A stretch of DNA of 64,000 nucleotides, taken from Lachnospiraceae bacterium. GTDB lineage: Bacteria > Bacillota > Clostridia > Lachnospirales > Lachnospiraceae. Numbering within the stretch: the first letter of the stretch is position 1; every line of letters starts with the position of its first letter. The translations under genes were made by a program, and so were the position numbers. Location: contig JAGBMJ010000015.1 of assembly GCA_017634975.1 (NCBI GenBank), positions 62,001-126,000 on the forward strand, written 5' to 3'. Shown in pieces: positions 35,749 to 43,531 of this stretch. Below the pieces are notes generated by a model. That model saw nothing but the letters and a program-made list of their open reading frames with translations, searched no databases and was not told where the DNA came from.

Positions 35749-37044
35749 ATGAGTATACAAATTTTTATTATTATTATTTTGGCGTACATAGTGATCATCG
35801 GAACCGTTAATGAAAAAGTGTTCCACATGCAGAGCGACATTGCATTGATCTTTTTTTCGTCCGTATTATCCTTCTTTTTGTTGTTGCTGCGCTATATTTT
35901 CCCGGCGGAGCCGCTGCACGAACTGATCGGCAGTCTGGGACATTTTGACTTCCGGGAGTATCTGATGGATGGCATGCTGTGCTTTATGCTTTTTGCGGGC
36001 GCCAGCAAAGTCAATATGGGAAAATTCAAGACCAACCTGCGCCCGATCTGTCTGCTGGCGTTTTTGACGACGCTGATCGCTTCGTTTTTGTATGGCGGTC
36101 TTTTGTATCTGGCGGCGATGGCTTTTGCGCTTCCGCTGGATTTCTGGACTTGTGTGCTGCTTGGCTGCGTGGTGTCTCCCACCGATCCGATCGCCGCGAC
36201 CGGCATCCTGAACAAGATCGGCCTGTCCAAAAATGTGTGTTCGGTCATTGAGAACGAATCCCTGTTTAACGACGGCATCGGTGTTACGCTGTTTATTTTT
36301 GTACGCTCCCTGATCACGCACAGCGGCGACAGCAATGTCGTGGTCCTTCTGGTAAAAGAGATCTTTGGTGCGGCGGCAGTGGCTCTGATCGTATCCTTTC
36401 TGATGTTTCAGCTGATCAGGATTTCCAGGGATCCGATCCGTAATATCCTGGTTGCGTTCCTGAATGTTTTTCTGGTATATCTGATCTGTGAGCATCTGGG
36501 ATTTTCGGGAGTGCTGGCCTCCGTGATCTGCGGTTTCTTCTTCTCCTATCAGATGGACAAGATCCGCCGTGTATTGCCGGTGGTCGATCCGCATCATTTT
36601 TACGCCAATTTCTGGGAGATCCTGGAAGGAATCCTGAATGCCGCGTTATTTGTAATGATCGGCTTTGTAGTACTTGGCACCACCTTAAGCCCTTATGTGG
36701 TAATCCTTGTGCCGGTGACGCTGGCGGCGCTTATCCTGTCCAGAGCCGGTGGCGTGACGATCAGTACGATCCTCACGGGGCACAACATTCCCGGAAATTA
36801 TGATCTGCCGGAGTTTGTGGCATTGATGACATGGTCGGCACTGAAGGGCGGTCTTTCTCTGGCGCTGGCACTGGAGACACAGGAATATCTGCCCCAGCCG
36901 GTTTACGAGATCTTTCTGAATGTGGCGTTTGTGACCATATTCTTTACGGTTCTGGTGCAGGGCTTGTCGGTCCGACGCGTATATTTCGCTTTGGAAAAAC
37001 ATAAGGCAAAGCGTATGAGTTATAAATCGGGAGACGGAAAATGA
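35749..37044 (+). CDS. Cation/proton antiporter (CPA1/NhaP type)
   Basis: A 431-residue membrane protein with about 12 helices. The family core is clear: LGCVVSPTDPIAATGIL and IENESLFNDGIGVTLFIF carry the conserved ion-binding residues of CPA1 Na+(K+)/H+ antiporters. The start is set at ATG 35749, giving MSIQIFIIIILAYIVIIG; the frame is open to a TTG at 35671, but a promoter -10 lies inside that stretch. There is no clear ribosome site before 35749, so the message may be almost leaderless. It overlaps the TrkA-like gene by 4 bp (ATGA), so a regulatory RCK subunit is produced alongside it. Confidence 0.85.
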   Translation: MSIQIFIIIILAYIVIIGTVNEKVFHMQSDIALIFFSSVLSFFLLLLRYIFPAEPLHELIGSLGHFDFREYLMDGMLCFMLFAGASKVNMGKFKTNLRPICLLAFLTTLIASFLYGGLLYLAAMAFALPLDFWTCVLLGCVVSPTDPIAATGILNKIGLSKNVCSVIENESLFNDGIGVTLFIFVRSLITHSGDSNVVVLLVKEIFGAAAVALIVSFLMFQLIRISRDPIRNILVAFLNVFLVYLICEHLGFSGVLASVICGFFFSYQMDKIRRVLPVVDPHHFYANFWEILEGILNAALFVMIGFVVLGTTLSPYVVILVPVTLAALILSRAGGVTISTILTGHNIPGNYDLPEFVALMTWSALKGGLSLALALETQEYLPQPVYEIFLNVAFVTIFFTVLVQGLSVRRVYFALEKHKAKRMSYKSGDGK

Positions 37045-38408
37045 AGATTATTGTTGTAGGATTAGGACGGACCGGGCATTTACTGATCCAGTCCCTCGCT
37101 TCGGAAGATTATGATATCGTAGTGATCGACAAGGATAAAAAGCTGGTCGATGAGGTGACGGACCGATTCAGCGTAAACGGGATCGCGGGCAGTGGTGCTT
37201 CACGTGAAACTCTGCTCGCTGCAGGCGCGGCTACTGCGGATGCGATCGTAGCACTCACACCGGTAGACGAGATCAATCTCTTAAGCTGCATGCAGGCAAA
37301 AAACCTCGGAACGCGCTATGCGTCCGCAAGGATCACGATGCCGGATTTTGTAAAGGAAAGAGAAGCCCTCAAGAGAGAGTACCGGATCGATATGATCTTT
37401 ACGCCCAGAGAAGATGTGGCGGAAGAGATCTATCAGAATATCGGTATGCCCGGCAATACCAAACTGGTGGGTTCCTGGAGAAACGGTATCCATCTGATGG
37501 ATCTGAATCTGCTGGAGGATTCTCCCCTGTGCGGGCGCAGCCTGAACGACATCAAAAAGACCAACCACCTGAATATGCTGGTGGTCGCGGTACTGCGTGG
37601 TGGCAGGCTGACGATCCCGGATGGAAATTTTGTGGTGGAAGCCAATGACAATCTGACGCTGATCATTTCGGAAAAGGAGTTGTCACATACGCTGGAGTCT
37701 TTGGGGATCCATAGAAAAAAAGTCAAAAAGGTCATGATCATAGGCGGCAATACCATCAGTGAATACCTGCTGGGCCTGATGGAAAAGGACAGCTATCAGG
37801 TAACGGTGCTGGAAGAAGATGCCGACCGCTGCCGTGAACTGATGGATCGTTTTCCCAAGTGCAAAGTGCTGTGTACCGGGGAAGGGGAGCTGCTGGAGAT
37901 CCTGAAGGAAGAGCGTATCACCGATATGGATATGGTGGTTTCCCTGACGAACAGTGATGAAACCAATCTGGTCATCAGTATGTATTCCTGGTCCTGCCGT
38001 ATTCCGAGCGTACTTACCTATGTGGAAGTGACCGAGCATCTGCGCCTGCTGCATAAGGTGAATATCGATATTACCGTATCTCCGGTGGAATCCACGTCTC
38101 TGCGGGCGATGCGGTTTATCCGGTATCATGACGGAGATGAAGCAGAGCAGGCGATCGGCAAGTTTTACATGGTCGCGGAAGGGCATGCCGAGATCAAAGA
38201 GCTGAAGGCCGGATCCGATTTTAAACTGCTCGATATCGCATTTAAGGAACCGTCTTTCAAACTGAAAAAGAATGTGCTGATCGCAGCGATCTTCCGCGAT
38301 GGGGAACTGATCGTACCTTCCGGGAATACCACGATCCGGCAGGGCGATCAGGTGATCATTGCGACACCGAGGAAACAGAAGATACGACATCTCAATGATA
38401 TTGTATAA
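37041..38408 (+). CDS. trkA: TrkA-type RCK protein (two NAD-binding and two TrkA-C domains)
   Basis: A 455-residue soluble protein with two tandem RCK units. Each begins with a Rossmann nucleotide site: KIIVVGLGRTGHLLIQSL (residues 2-19) and VMIIGGNTISEYLLGLM (about 232-248); each is followed by a TrkA-C domain. The length is that of bacterial TrkA, the regulatory subunit of K+ channels. No TrkH/TrkG channel gene is present here; instead it overlaps the CPA1 antiporter gene, so it probably gates that antiporter in response to NAD(H) or a cyclic dinucleotide. The symbol reflects family, not proven role. Confidence 0.85.
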   Translation: MKIIVVGLGRTGHLLIQSLASEDYDIVVIDKDKKLVDEVTDRFSVNGIAGSGASRETLLAAGAATADAIVALTPVDEINLLSCMQAKNLGTRYASARITMPDFVKEREALKREYRIDMIFTPREDVAEEIYQNIGMPGNTKLVGSWRNGIHLMDLNLLEDSPLCGRSLNDIKKTNHLNMLVVAVLRGGRLTIPDGNFVVEANDNLTLIISEKELSHTLESLGIHRKKVKKVMIIGGNTISEYLLGLMEKDSYQVTVLEEDADRCRELMDRFPKCKVLCTGEGELLEILKEERITDMDMVVSLTNSDETNLVISMYSWSCRIPSVLTYVEVTEHLRLLHKVNIDITVSPVESTSLRAMRFIRYHDGDEAEQAIGKFYMVAEGHAEIKELKAGSDFKLLDIAFKEPSFKLKKNVLIAAIFRDGELIVPSGNTTIRQGDQVIIATPRKQKIRHLNDIV

Positions 38409-38432
38409 GTATCGTATATCCGGGGAGGCTGT

Positions 38433-39788
38433 ATGGAGCATTTTAAAAAATTTTTGATCCTGACCGATAAAGAACTCAATATCAAGGAATGCAATCCCGA
38501 TTTTATGCAATATATCGGTCGCAGCGGGATACGCGGTCTGGATGAAGTGGTGCCTCCGCAGGATATGATGCAGCTTCGGAATGCTGTGTTTGCCATTGAT
38601 CCCGGACGGCAGTGCCTGACCTGTTTCCGGATCCGTACGGAGGCCGGGAGCCTCAACTGGATCGCAGCCAATGTGGCAAAGACCGATACACCGGACGAAG
38701 AGATACAGATCGAGCTGAGTGATATCCAGTCTATGAAGATACAGGGGACGATGGCTTTTTATGACAAGATGACCGGGCTTCTGAATAAGCAGGGGATCAC
38801 GAATTATGCGCAGGAACTGATGGGACGGTATCCTCGCAAAACCTTCTATTTTTTCCTGCTGGACATCGATCATTTTAAAATGGTGAATGATACCTTCGGG
38901 CATATGCGCGGTGATGAGGTGATCATTGATGTGGCCCATATCATACGTGATGTCATCGGTAAACGGGGAACGGTCGGCCGGATCGGCGGAGATGAGTTTA
39001 TGCTGGTTCTGGAAAATGTACAGACCGAAGCGGATCTGCGTCTGGTGCTTGGAGAGGTGCGGGATGCCGTGCGTGAAAAGTACGAAAATTTCGGTGATAA
39101 ACTGAACCTGACGGTTTCCATGGGAGGAGCGCGCTTTCCGGATTATACGGAGAGTTATGAGGAAATGTTTAATCTGGCGGACCGGATGCTGTATCTGGCA
39201 AAGATGAAAGGCCGGGATCGTTATATCTTTTATACACCGGCGATTCACGGACCGGTACATGAAGATGAAAAGATGTCTTCCGCTTCTCACAGAGCGGCCG
39301 GAGAGAGCGAAAAGACACGCCTGCTTATGGATTGCATCACACAGGCCTGCCGGGGGAATTTATCTGCAGAAAAGGATTCCATTAAGCAGATGATGGGGCT
39401 GTTTGATCTGGATGCGGTATACTTATTTCAAGGCGAAGATACCGACAGCACATTTGGTCTGGAGCGATGCAGCGGCGCAGCGGGAGACAACCTGCGCGAA
39501 GCAAAGGTTTCCATGCCCAATCTGCACAGCAAAGAAATCCTTTCGCAGATCGGAAGCAACCAGATCGCGGTCATCAATATCTATGACCTGAGTAAAGAGT
39601 TGTATTCGGATCTGATCACCTATATGGATGCGCAGGGATGCCGCGTGATGGTGATCTATCACCTGCGGGATTCCAAAAAGGGCGGCTATATCGTATATAT
39701 CAATCGCACGGACAGTGCCTGCCGTCTTTCCGAGGCAGACCTTTCCGATCTGACTTATTATTCCCATTTATTTGAATTGTTCTGGTAG
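38433..39788 (+). CDS. GGDEF diguanylate cyclase
   Basis: A 451-residue protein. Residues 1-95 look PAS-like (KEFL-type start, LTDKELNIKECNPDFMQYIG). The GGDEF domain spans about 108-265, with LDIDHFKMVNDTFGHMRGDEV and an intact GGDEF signature at 185-189, so it should make cyclic di-GMP. The inhibitory RxxD site upstream appears absent (KRGTVGRI). Residues 285-451 form a GAF-like domain. No EAL domain. GGGGAGG precedes ATG 38433, 24 bases after the trkA stop, so the three genes may be cotranscribed. With the chemoreceptor it supports a motile life style. Confidence 0.92.
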   Translation: MEHFKKFLILTDKELNIKECNPDFMQYIGRSGIRGLDEVVPPQDMMQLRNAVFAIDPGRQCLTCFRIRTEAGSLNWIAANVAKTDTPDEEIQIELSDIQSMKIQGTMAFYDKMTGLLNKQGITNYAQELMGRYPRKTFYFFLLDIDHFKMVNDTFGHMRGDEVIIDVAHIIRDVIGKRGTVGRIGGDEFMLVLENVQTEADLRLVLGEVRDAVREKYENFGDKLNLTVSMGGARFPDYTESYEEMFNLADRMLYLAKMKGRDRYIFYTPAIHGPVHEDEKMSSASHRAAGESEKTRLLMDCITQACRGNLSAEKDSIKQMMGLFDLDAVYLFQGEDTDSTFGLERCSGAAGDNLREAKVSMPNLHSKEILSQIGSNQIAVINIYDLSKELYSDLITYMDAQGCRVMVIYHLRDSKKGGYIVYINRTDSACRLSEADLSDLTYYSHLFELFW

Positions 39789-39789
39789 G

Positions 39790-39936
39790 GATTACTATTC
39801 CGCCACGAGCCACGCACCAGCTGCGTGGCTGCGTGTCAAAGAAGCCGAACTGCGGGATTGTCGCCATTTGCGCAGCAAATAATGCATGGCGGCAATCCGT
39901 TACAATCAGCGGCTGGTTGGCCGCGGAATTGTAACC
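39790..39936. mobile_element. 147-bp three-hairpin palindromic element (type A, full form)
   Basis: The termini GATTACTATTCCG (39790-39802) and CGGAATTGTAACC (39924-39936) are inverted repeats, 11/13. Inside: H1 AGCCACGCA / TGCGTGGCT (39808-39816 / 39822-39830); H2 GATTGTCGCCAT / ATGGCGGCAATC (39856-39867 / 39886-39897, one wobble); H3 GTTACAAT...ATTGTAAC (39899-39906 / 39928-39935) around GCGGC/GCCGC. Same module order as 61344-61486. No coding capacity. Confidence 0.75.
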
Positions 39937-39975
39937 TTGACGCCCGTAAGAAACAGAGCTGGTAAAAAATACTTC

Positions 39976-40004
39976 TTTACCGTCATAGCTGATTGTGTTA
40001 TATT
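39976..40004 (+). promoter_or_regulatory. Promoter for the PD-(D/E)XK gene
   Basis: TTTACC (39976-39981), 17-bp spacer, TATATT (39999-40004) with extended TGT. It implies a leader of about 150 bases; 40010-40148 otherwise shows nothing I recognise. Confidence 0.5.
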
Positions 40005-40160
40005 ATTCTTGAAGGCAAGGAAAGATTACATTTTCTGAACATCTGAATCATTCTGAAAATCATTTGATCTCCCGTGCTTATTACAGTTTTAAATGAAAAG
40101 GGCAGGGAGACAGGAAAAGTCCATAAGGTCTCCGGCTGCTGAAATGCGAAAGGAGGAAAT

Positions 40161-41012
40161 ATGGACAAAAAAATGAATACAGAGGAACGGTTGCAGTATC
40201 ATCCGGCATACTGTGATGCTACGGAGGCGATTTTTTACAGAAACCGGAATGAGTTGACGTTTCAAAGAGAAGTCAGCCTGAACACGTTGCCGAGACGTAT
40301 CGACTTGCTGGTGATCCGTAAAGAAGGTACGGTATCGATAGAAAACGAATTGGGCAGGATATTCCGACATTATAATCTTTGGGAGATGAAAGGCCCGGAT
40401 GCAGCACTGAATGTCAGTACCTATTTTGACTTGATGAGTTATACGTATCAATATCTGGCAGAATACGCTCCGGAGGCGGATATACTGGATACAAGCCTTA
40501 CATTTCTGCGAGAGAAGATGCCGGTTGAGTTGATGGCCTATTTCGTAAAGCACGGTTTTGAGGAAGAACAGCGTGGAGATGGCTTGTATCGATACCGAAA
40601 AGCAGGACATCCAGACATGCAGATCATAGTCATATCGCATCACGGCGTATCACCTTGGTATCGCATTATGGCGGAGAATGCGGAAGAAGCAGATTTGGAT
40701 GCAAGTGAAAAACTGTTTATGGAGCTTCCGGAGGAGCTGAGGCGAAGAACAATAACCGTGTGGGAAATGATGCAGGCAGTAAATGGAGATAAGAATTGGG
40801 AAAGGGAGGAAGAGAGTATGCCGACCAAAATGATATTTGAGGAGTTGAGAAATAAGGATGCACTGATCGCAGCACAAAATGCTGAGATTATGCGTGACAA
40901 GGTACAGCTCGAGGAAAAAGATGCGCAGATCAAACGGGATAAAGACCAGCTTGAACAGAAAGATGCGCGTATCCGGGAATTGGAGGCTATGCTTGAGATG
41001 GCGCGTAGCTGA
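40161..41012 (+). CDS. PD-(D/E)XK nuclease-like protein with C-terminal coiled coil
   Basis: A 283-residue protein. The core RREVSLNT-type strand, RIDLLVI (Asp48) and LWEMKGPD (Glu75-x-Lys77) give a D...ExK pattern as in the PD-(D/E)XK superfamily, and the overall look is that of the Rpn/PDDEXK transposase-like proteins abundant in Lachnospiraceae. From about residue 225 a heptad-rich coiled coil repeats RDKVQLEEKDAQIKRDKDQLEQKDARI. AAAGGAGG precedes ATG 40161. It stands alone, 225 bp from a palindromic mini-element. Whether it is an active nuclease is not known. Confidence 0.7.
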   Translation: MDKKMNTEERLQYHPAYCDATEAIFYRNRNELTFQREVSLNTLPRRIDLLVIRKEGTVSIENELGRIFRHYNLWEMKGPDAALNVSTYFDLMSYTYQYLAEYAPEADILDTSLTFLREKMPVELMAYFVKHGFEEEQRGDGLYRYRKAGHPDMQIIVISHHGVSPWYRIMAENAEEADLDASEKLFMELPEELRRRTITVWEMMQAVNGDKNWEREEESMPTKMIFEELRNKDALIAAQNAEIMRDKVQLEEKDAQIKRDKDQLEQKDARIRELEAMLEMARS

Positions 41013-41026
41013 GCGGTAATGAAAAT

Positions 41027-41060
41027 AACAGCCTGTCGGAAAGCTCCGGCAGGCTGTTTG
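41027..41060. terminator. Terminator between convergent genes
   Basis: AACAGCCTGTCGGA / TCCGGCAGGCTGTT (41027-41040 / 41045-41058, one wobble), loop AAGC. Its place between convergent genes suggests use from both sides. Confidence 0.75.
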
Positions 41061-41110
41061 GTTATCAAAGTAGTAGATCTGAGGTTTCTTTTGCAGGTGT
41101 GTCGGCTTCT

Positions 41111-42250
41111 TTAGGAAACTTTTTTGGGGGCTTTTTTCATTGCCTTATACACCAGATCCGACAATACCTTGACCAGCACCGCTACCGCGGAAGTGATCAG
41201 GATCTGTGCCAGAAACAGCAGGAGCAGGTTTTTGTTGGAAGACAGATCTCCGTGTTTGTTGGCATAGATACAAGCCTGTCCGATCACGATATGGTGGAAC
41301 AAAAAGTAGGTGTAACTGTATGCAGACAGCACATTGACCACTTTCATAAAATGGGGCATTTTCTTAAACAGTCCTTCCAGAGCCAGAAAGATGAAGAAAG
41401 TACCCACGGACAGGATCACGATGGACGGTGTCATATCGATGGGGAGTTTTGCCGGATAAAGCAGATAGAATCCCAGCAGTGCCACACCGATCGCAGCGGT
41501 CCATTTGGGGATGCGGTCCATCACCTCTACCAGAAACATGCCCAGGATGAAGTCGTAGATCTTGATCGTGAAATTGTTGTAGGAAGGAACCTCTGCCCAG
41601 GGCATATACTTGTAGGTGGCCAGAGCGATGATGTAGTATATGGTCGCGATGATCAGTGTGAGGTTACGGTTTTTCATAATGCACTTGCGCAGCAGTGGGA
41701 ATACGATGTACATCGGGATGAGACACCCGAGGAACCACTCCCCCAGCATCAGGGTGAAGGTCGGAATATTAAAGATGGAAAGGTAGCCGTCCATACCGAG
41801 CAGTGTAAAGATAAAGCAAAGCGGTGACGGTTTCACACCGGTCAGACTCTCAAAATAGACCGGAAACTCAAAGCCGATCAGGAACAGGTAAATGGAATAC
41901 AAAATGTAGGAGATATAGAACGGGATCAGGATCCGCATAAATCTCCCCTTGTAAAAGTTCTTCACGGAAAAGTCGGCTTTCTTCTTGCTTGACATCATCA
42001 GACCGCCGCCGGAGAGCATCAGGAACAGTCCCACACCGATGGCAGGAAAGTTCATATTCACATTGGCATACATCGCTTCGATGGTATCCTTCTGCCGGAT
42101 CCCCTGCAGGTACAGTGTCACCAGCGTATGGTAATACACTACGCCCATCAGTGAGAGCAGCCGCAGGACGCTCATAAATTCGTAGCGCCCCGGTCCGGAA
42201 GCCGTGGGCTGGGTTTTGGCAGTATTCTGTTCTTTTGGTTCCTGTGTCAT
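41111..42250 (-). CDS. Membrane acyltransferase family 3 (OafA/YrhL-like)
   Basis: A 379-residue protein with about ten helices; the N-terminal pattern RYEFMSVLRLLSLMGVVYYHTL matches acyltransferase family 3 (the conserved R...H pair in helix 1), and FYKGRFMRILIPFYI is the second family motif. These proteins O-acylate surface sugars or other exported molecules. Three in-frame starts exist (TTG 42283, ATG 42271, ATG 42250); I choose 42250 because AAAGGGA lies 7 bases upstream and the predicted transcript start (about 42278) leaves it a normal leader. The promoter region carries two palindromes, so expression is probably regulated. Confidence 0.85.
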   Translation of the reverse strand: MTQEPKEQNTAKTQPTASGPGRYEFMSVLRLLSLMGVVYYHTLVTLYLQGIRQKDTIEAMYANVNMNFPAIGVGLFLMLSGGGLMMSSKKKADFSVKNFYKGRFMRILIPFYISYILYSIYLFLIGFEFPVYFESLTGVKPSPLCFIFTLLGMDGYLSIFNIPTFTLMLGEWFLGCLIPMYIVFPLLRKCIMKNRNLTLIIATIYYIIALATYKYMPWAEVPSYNNFTIKIYDFILGMFLVEVMDRIPKWTAAIGVALLGFYLLYPAKLPIDMTPSIVILSVGTFFIFLALEGLFKKMPHFMKVVNVLSAYSYTYFLFHHIVIGQACIYANKHGDLSSNKNLLLLFLAQILITSAVAVLVKVLSDLVYKAMKKAPKKVS

Positions 42251-42284
42251 ATGTGGTTCCCTTTTTTGCATATTTACTTTCAAA

Positions 42285-42313
42285 ATAATACACTACTCTA
42301 GTGTGTATTGCAA
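42285..42313 (-). promoter_or_regulatory. Promoter of the acyltransferase gene
   Basis: On the minus strand: TTGCAA (42308-42313), 17-bp spacer, TATTAT (42285-42290). The spacer is filled by the palindrome ACACTA-CTC-TAGTGT (42290-42304, plus-strand reading), a likely repressor site. Confidence 0.65.
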
Positions 42314-42317
42314 GTTT

Positions 42318-42331
42318 TCACAGATCTGTGA
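42318..42331. promoter_or_regulatory. 14-bp perfect palindrome upstream of the acyltransferase -35
   Basis: TCACAGATCTGTGA, self-complementary, 4 bp upstream of the minus-strand -35. Candidate activator or second operator site. Confidence 0.5.
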
Positions 42332-42354
42332 TACCGCTCCAAGGAAGAAAACAC

Positions 42355-42418
42355 GTTACTATTCAGCGTCGAGCCACGCACAAGCTGCGTGGCTGCGAGC
42401 CGATAACGTTGAATAGCG
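42355..42418. repeat. Palindromic module H1, short form
   Basis: The termini GTTACTATTCAGCG and CGTTGAATAGCGG are imperfect inverted repeats; the inner hairpin AGCCACGCA / TGCGTGGCT (42372-42380 / 42386-42394) is identical in stem to 39808-39830, with the loop differing by one base. Confidence 0.75.
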
Positions 42419-42465
42419 GTTTGGTGCCCTTTTGTGGCATTTTTGATCCGTTCATCTGCGGATTC

Positions 42466-42494
42466 TTGATAATATGAAAGGCTTTCGTTATAAT
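42466..42494 (+). promoter_or_regulatory. Promoter of the two-component/ABC operon
   Basis: TTGATA (42466-42471), 17-bp spacer, TATAAT (42489-42494), placing the start about 20 bases before the small membrane protein gene. Confidence 0.75.
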
Positions 42495-42516
42495 GTTGGA
42501 ATGAGGTGTGAGTCGA

Positions 42517-42801
42517 ATGAAAGCAAAGACAAAGATAACAATCCTGTTTGTGATCCGGATCTGTCTGTGGATCATAGCTCTGGTCACTACGGGATACTGG
42601 ATGTATTACTCTTTTAAACTGACACACGATGGGATTTTTGATCCATATGAATATGCGGAGCTTTTGAGACCGGTTCTCTATCCCTGTCTGGTCATCGCGA
42701 TCACGGCGGTCTGCATTTCTTTTGCATTGTACGCAAAAAGCCAAAAGCTGAAAAAGGAAATGAAGGAATTGAGGCCGCAGGGAGAAGAGGAAGATCGATA
42801 A
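42517..42801 (+). CDS. Small two-helix membrane protein
   Basis: A 94-residue protein with two hydrophobic helices (ITILFVIRICLWIIALVTTGYW and VLYPCLVIAITAVCISFALYA) separated by an acidic loop, and a charged C-terminal tail. ATG 42517 is taken rather than the in-frame GTG 42508 because GAGGTG sits 8 bases upstream of it. First gene after the promoter at 42466 and 28 bases before the response regulator. No family recognised; possibly an accessory of the sensor kinase. Confidence 0.65.
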   Translation: MKAKTKITILFVIRICLWIIALVTTGYWMYYSFKLTHDGIFDPYEYAELLRPVLYPCLVIAITAVCISFALYAKSQKLKKEMKELRPQGEEEDR

Positions 42802-42829
42802 AGCAGACAGTTTAAGGAGGAATGTCACC

Positions 42830-43531
42830 ATGCGCATTGCGATATGCGATGATGAAAAGATACTTGCAGAAAGACTGAAAGCAATGATCGAAGATGCAGT
42901 GAAAAGTCTGGATGTGCTGATGGATGTGTATACGGACGGCAACGAACTGCTGCGGCGTTTCGAACAGAAAAAATACGATCTTGTTTTTCTGGATATCGAG
43001 ATGCCGGCGATCGACGGACTGAGTGTGGCAGGAAAGCTGCGGGATGCGAGCGCAGAAGTGTTCATTGTTTTTCTGACATCCCATGTCGAGTATGCCATCA
43101 AAGGATATGAGGTCAACGCTCTGCGCTATCTGACCAAGCCGCCGGAAAAAGAAAAAGTCTATGAGATCATCGAGCATGTGCAGAAAAAACAGGCCGATGA
43201 AAAAACGCTGTGGATCAAAGACAGTGAGGGGGAACGAAAGATCCGGCTATCGGAGATCATATACATTGAAGCACTCAATCAGAAAATGATCCTTCATACC
43301 GCTTCGGGAAATTATGAGGTGTGGGGAAAACTGAATGAGTACGAAGAGAAACTGTGCGGGGATGGGTTTTTCCGTATCCATCGCAGTTTTCTGGTTTCCC
43401 TTTCCAAAGTGATCGGCATCATGGGACGAAACATCCGGATGCTGGGGGGCGATGAACTGCCGATAGGCAGAACAAAAGTAAACGAATTTCGGGAAGCACT
43501 GATCGTATATGCGGATAAGGAGGCCTTCTGA
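42830..43531 (+). CDS. LytTR-family response regulator
   Basis: A 233-residue response regulator. The receiver domain (1-120) has the acidic pair Asp7-Asp8 and the phosphorylation site Asp55 in LVFLDIEMP; the conserved Lys is in LTKPPEK. The C-terminal LytTR DNA-binding domain (about 130-230) shows IIYIEALNQKMILHT and GFFRIHRSFLVSL. Members bind direct repeats upstream of target genes. AAGGAGG precedes ATG 42830. It overlaps the sensor kinase gene by one base (TGATG), so the pair is translated together. Confidence 0.95.
   Translation: MRIAICDDEKILAERLKAMIEDAVKSLDVLMDVYTDGNELLRRFEQKKYDLVFLDIEMPAIDGLSVAGKLRDASAEVFIVFLTSHVEYAIKGYEVNALRYLTKPPEKEKVYEIIEHVQKKQADEKTLWIKDSEGERKIRLSEIIYIEALNQKMILHTASGNYEVWGKLNEYEEKLCGDGFFRIHRSFLVSLSKVIGIMGRNIRMLGGDELPIGRTKVNEFREALIVYADKEAF

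Noticed and set aside
39790-39936. CRISPR-like repeats
   Set aside because: The repeats are palindromes of different sizes without regular spacers, and no cas gene is present.
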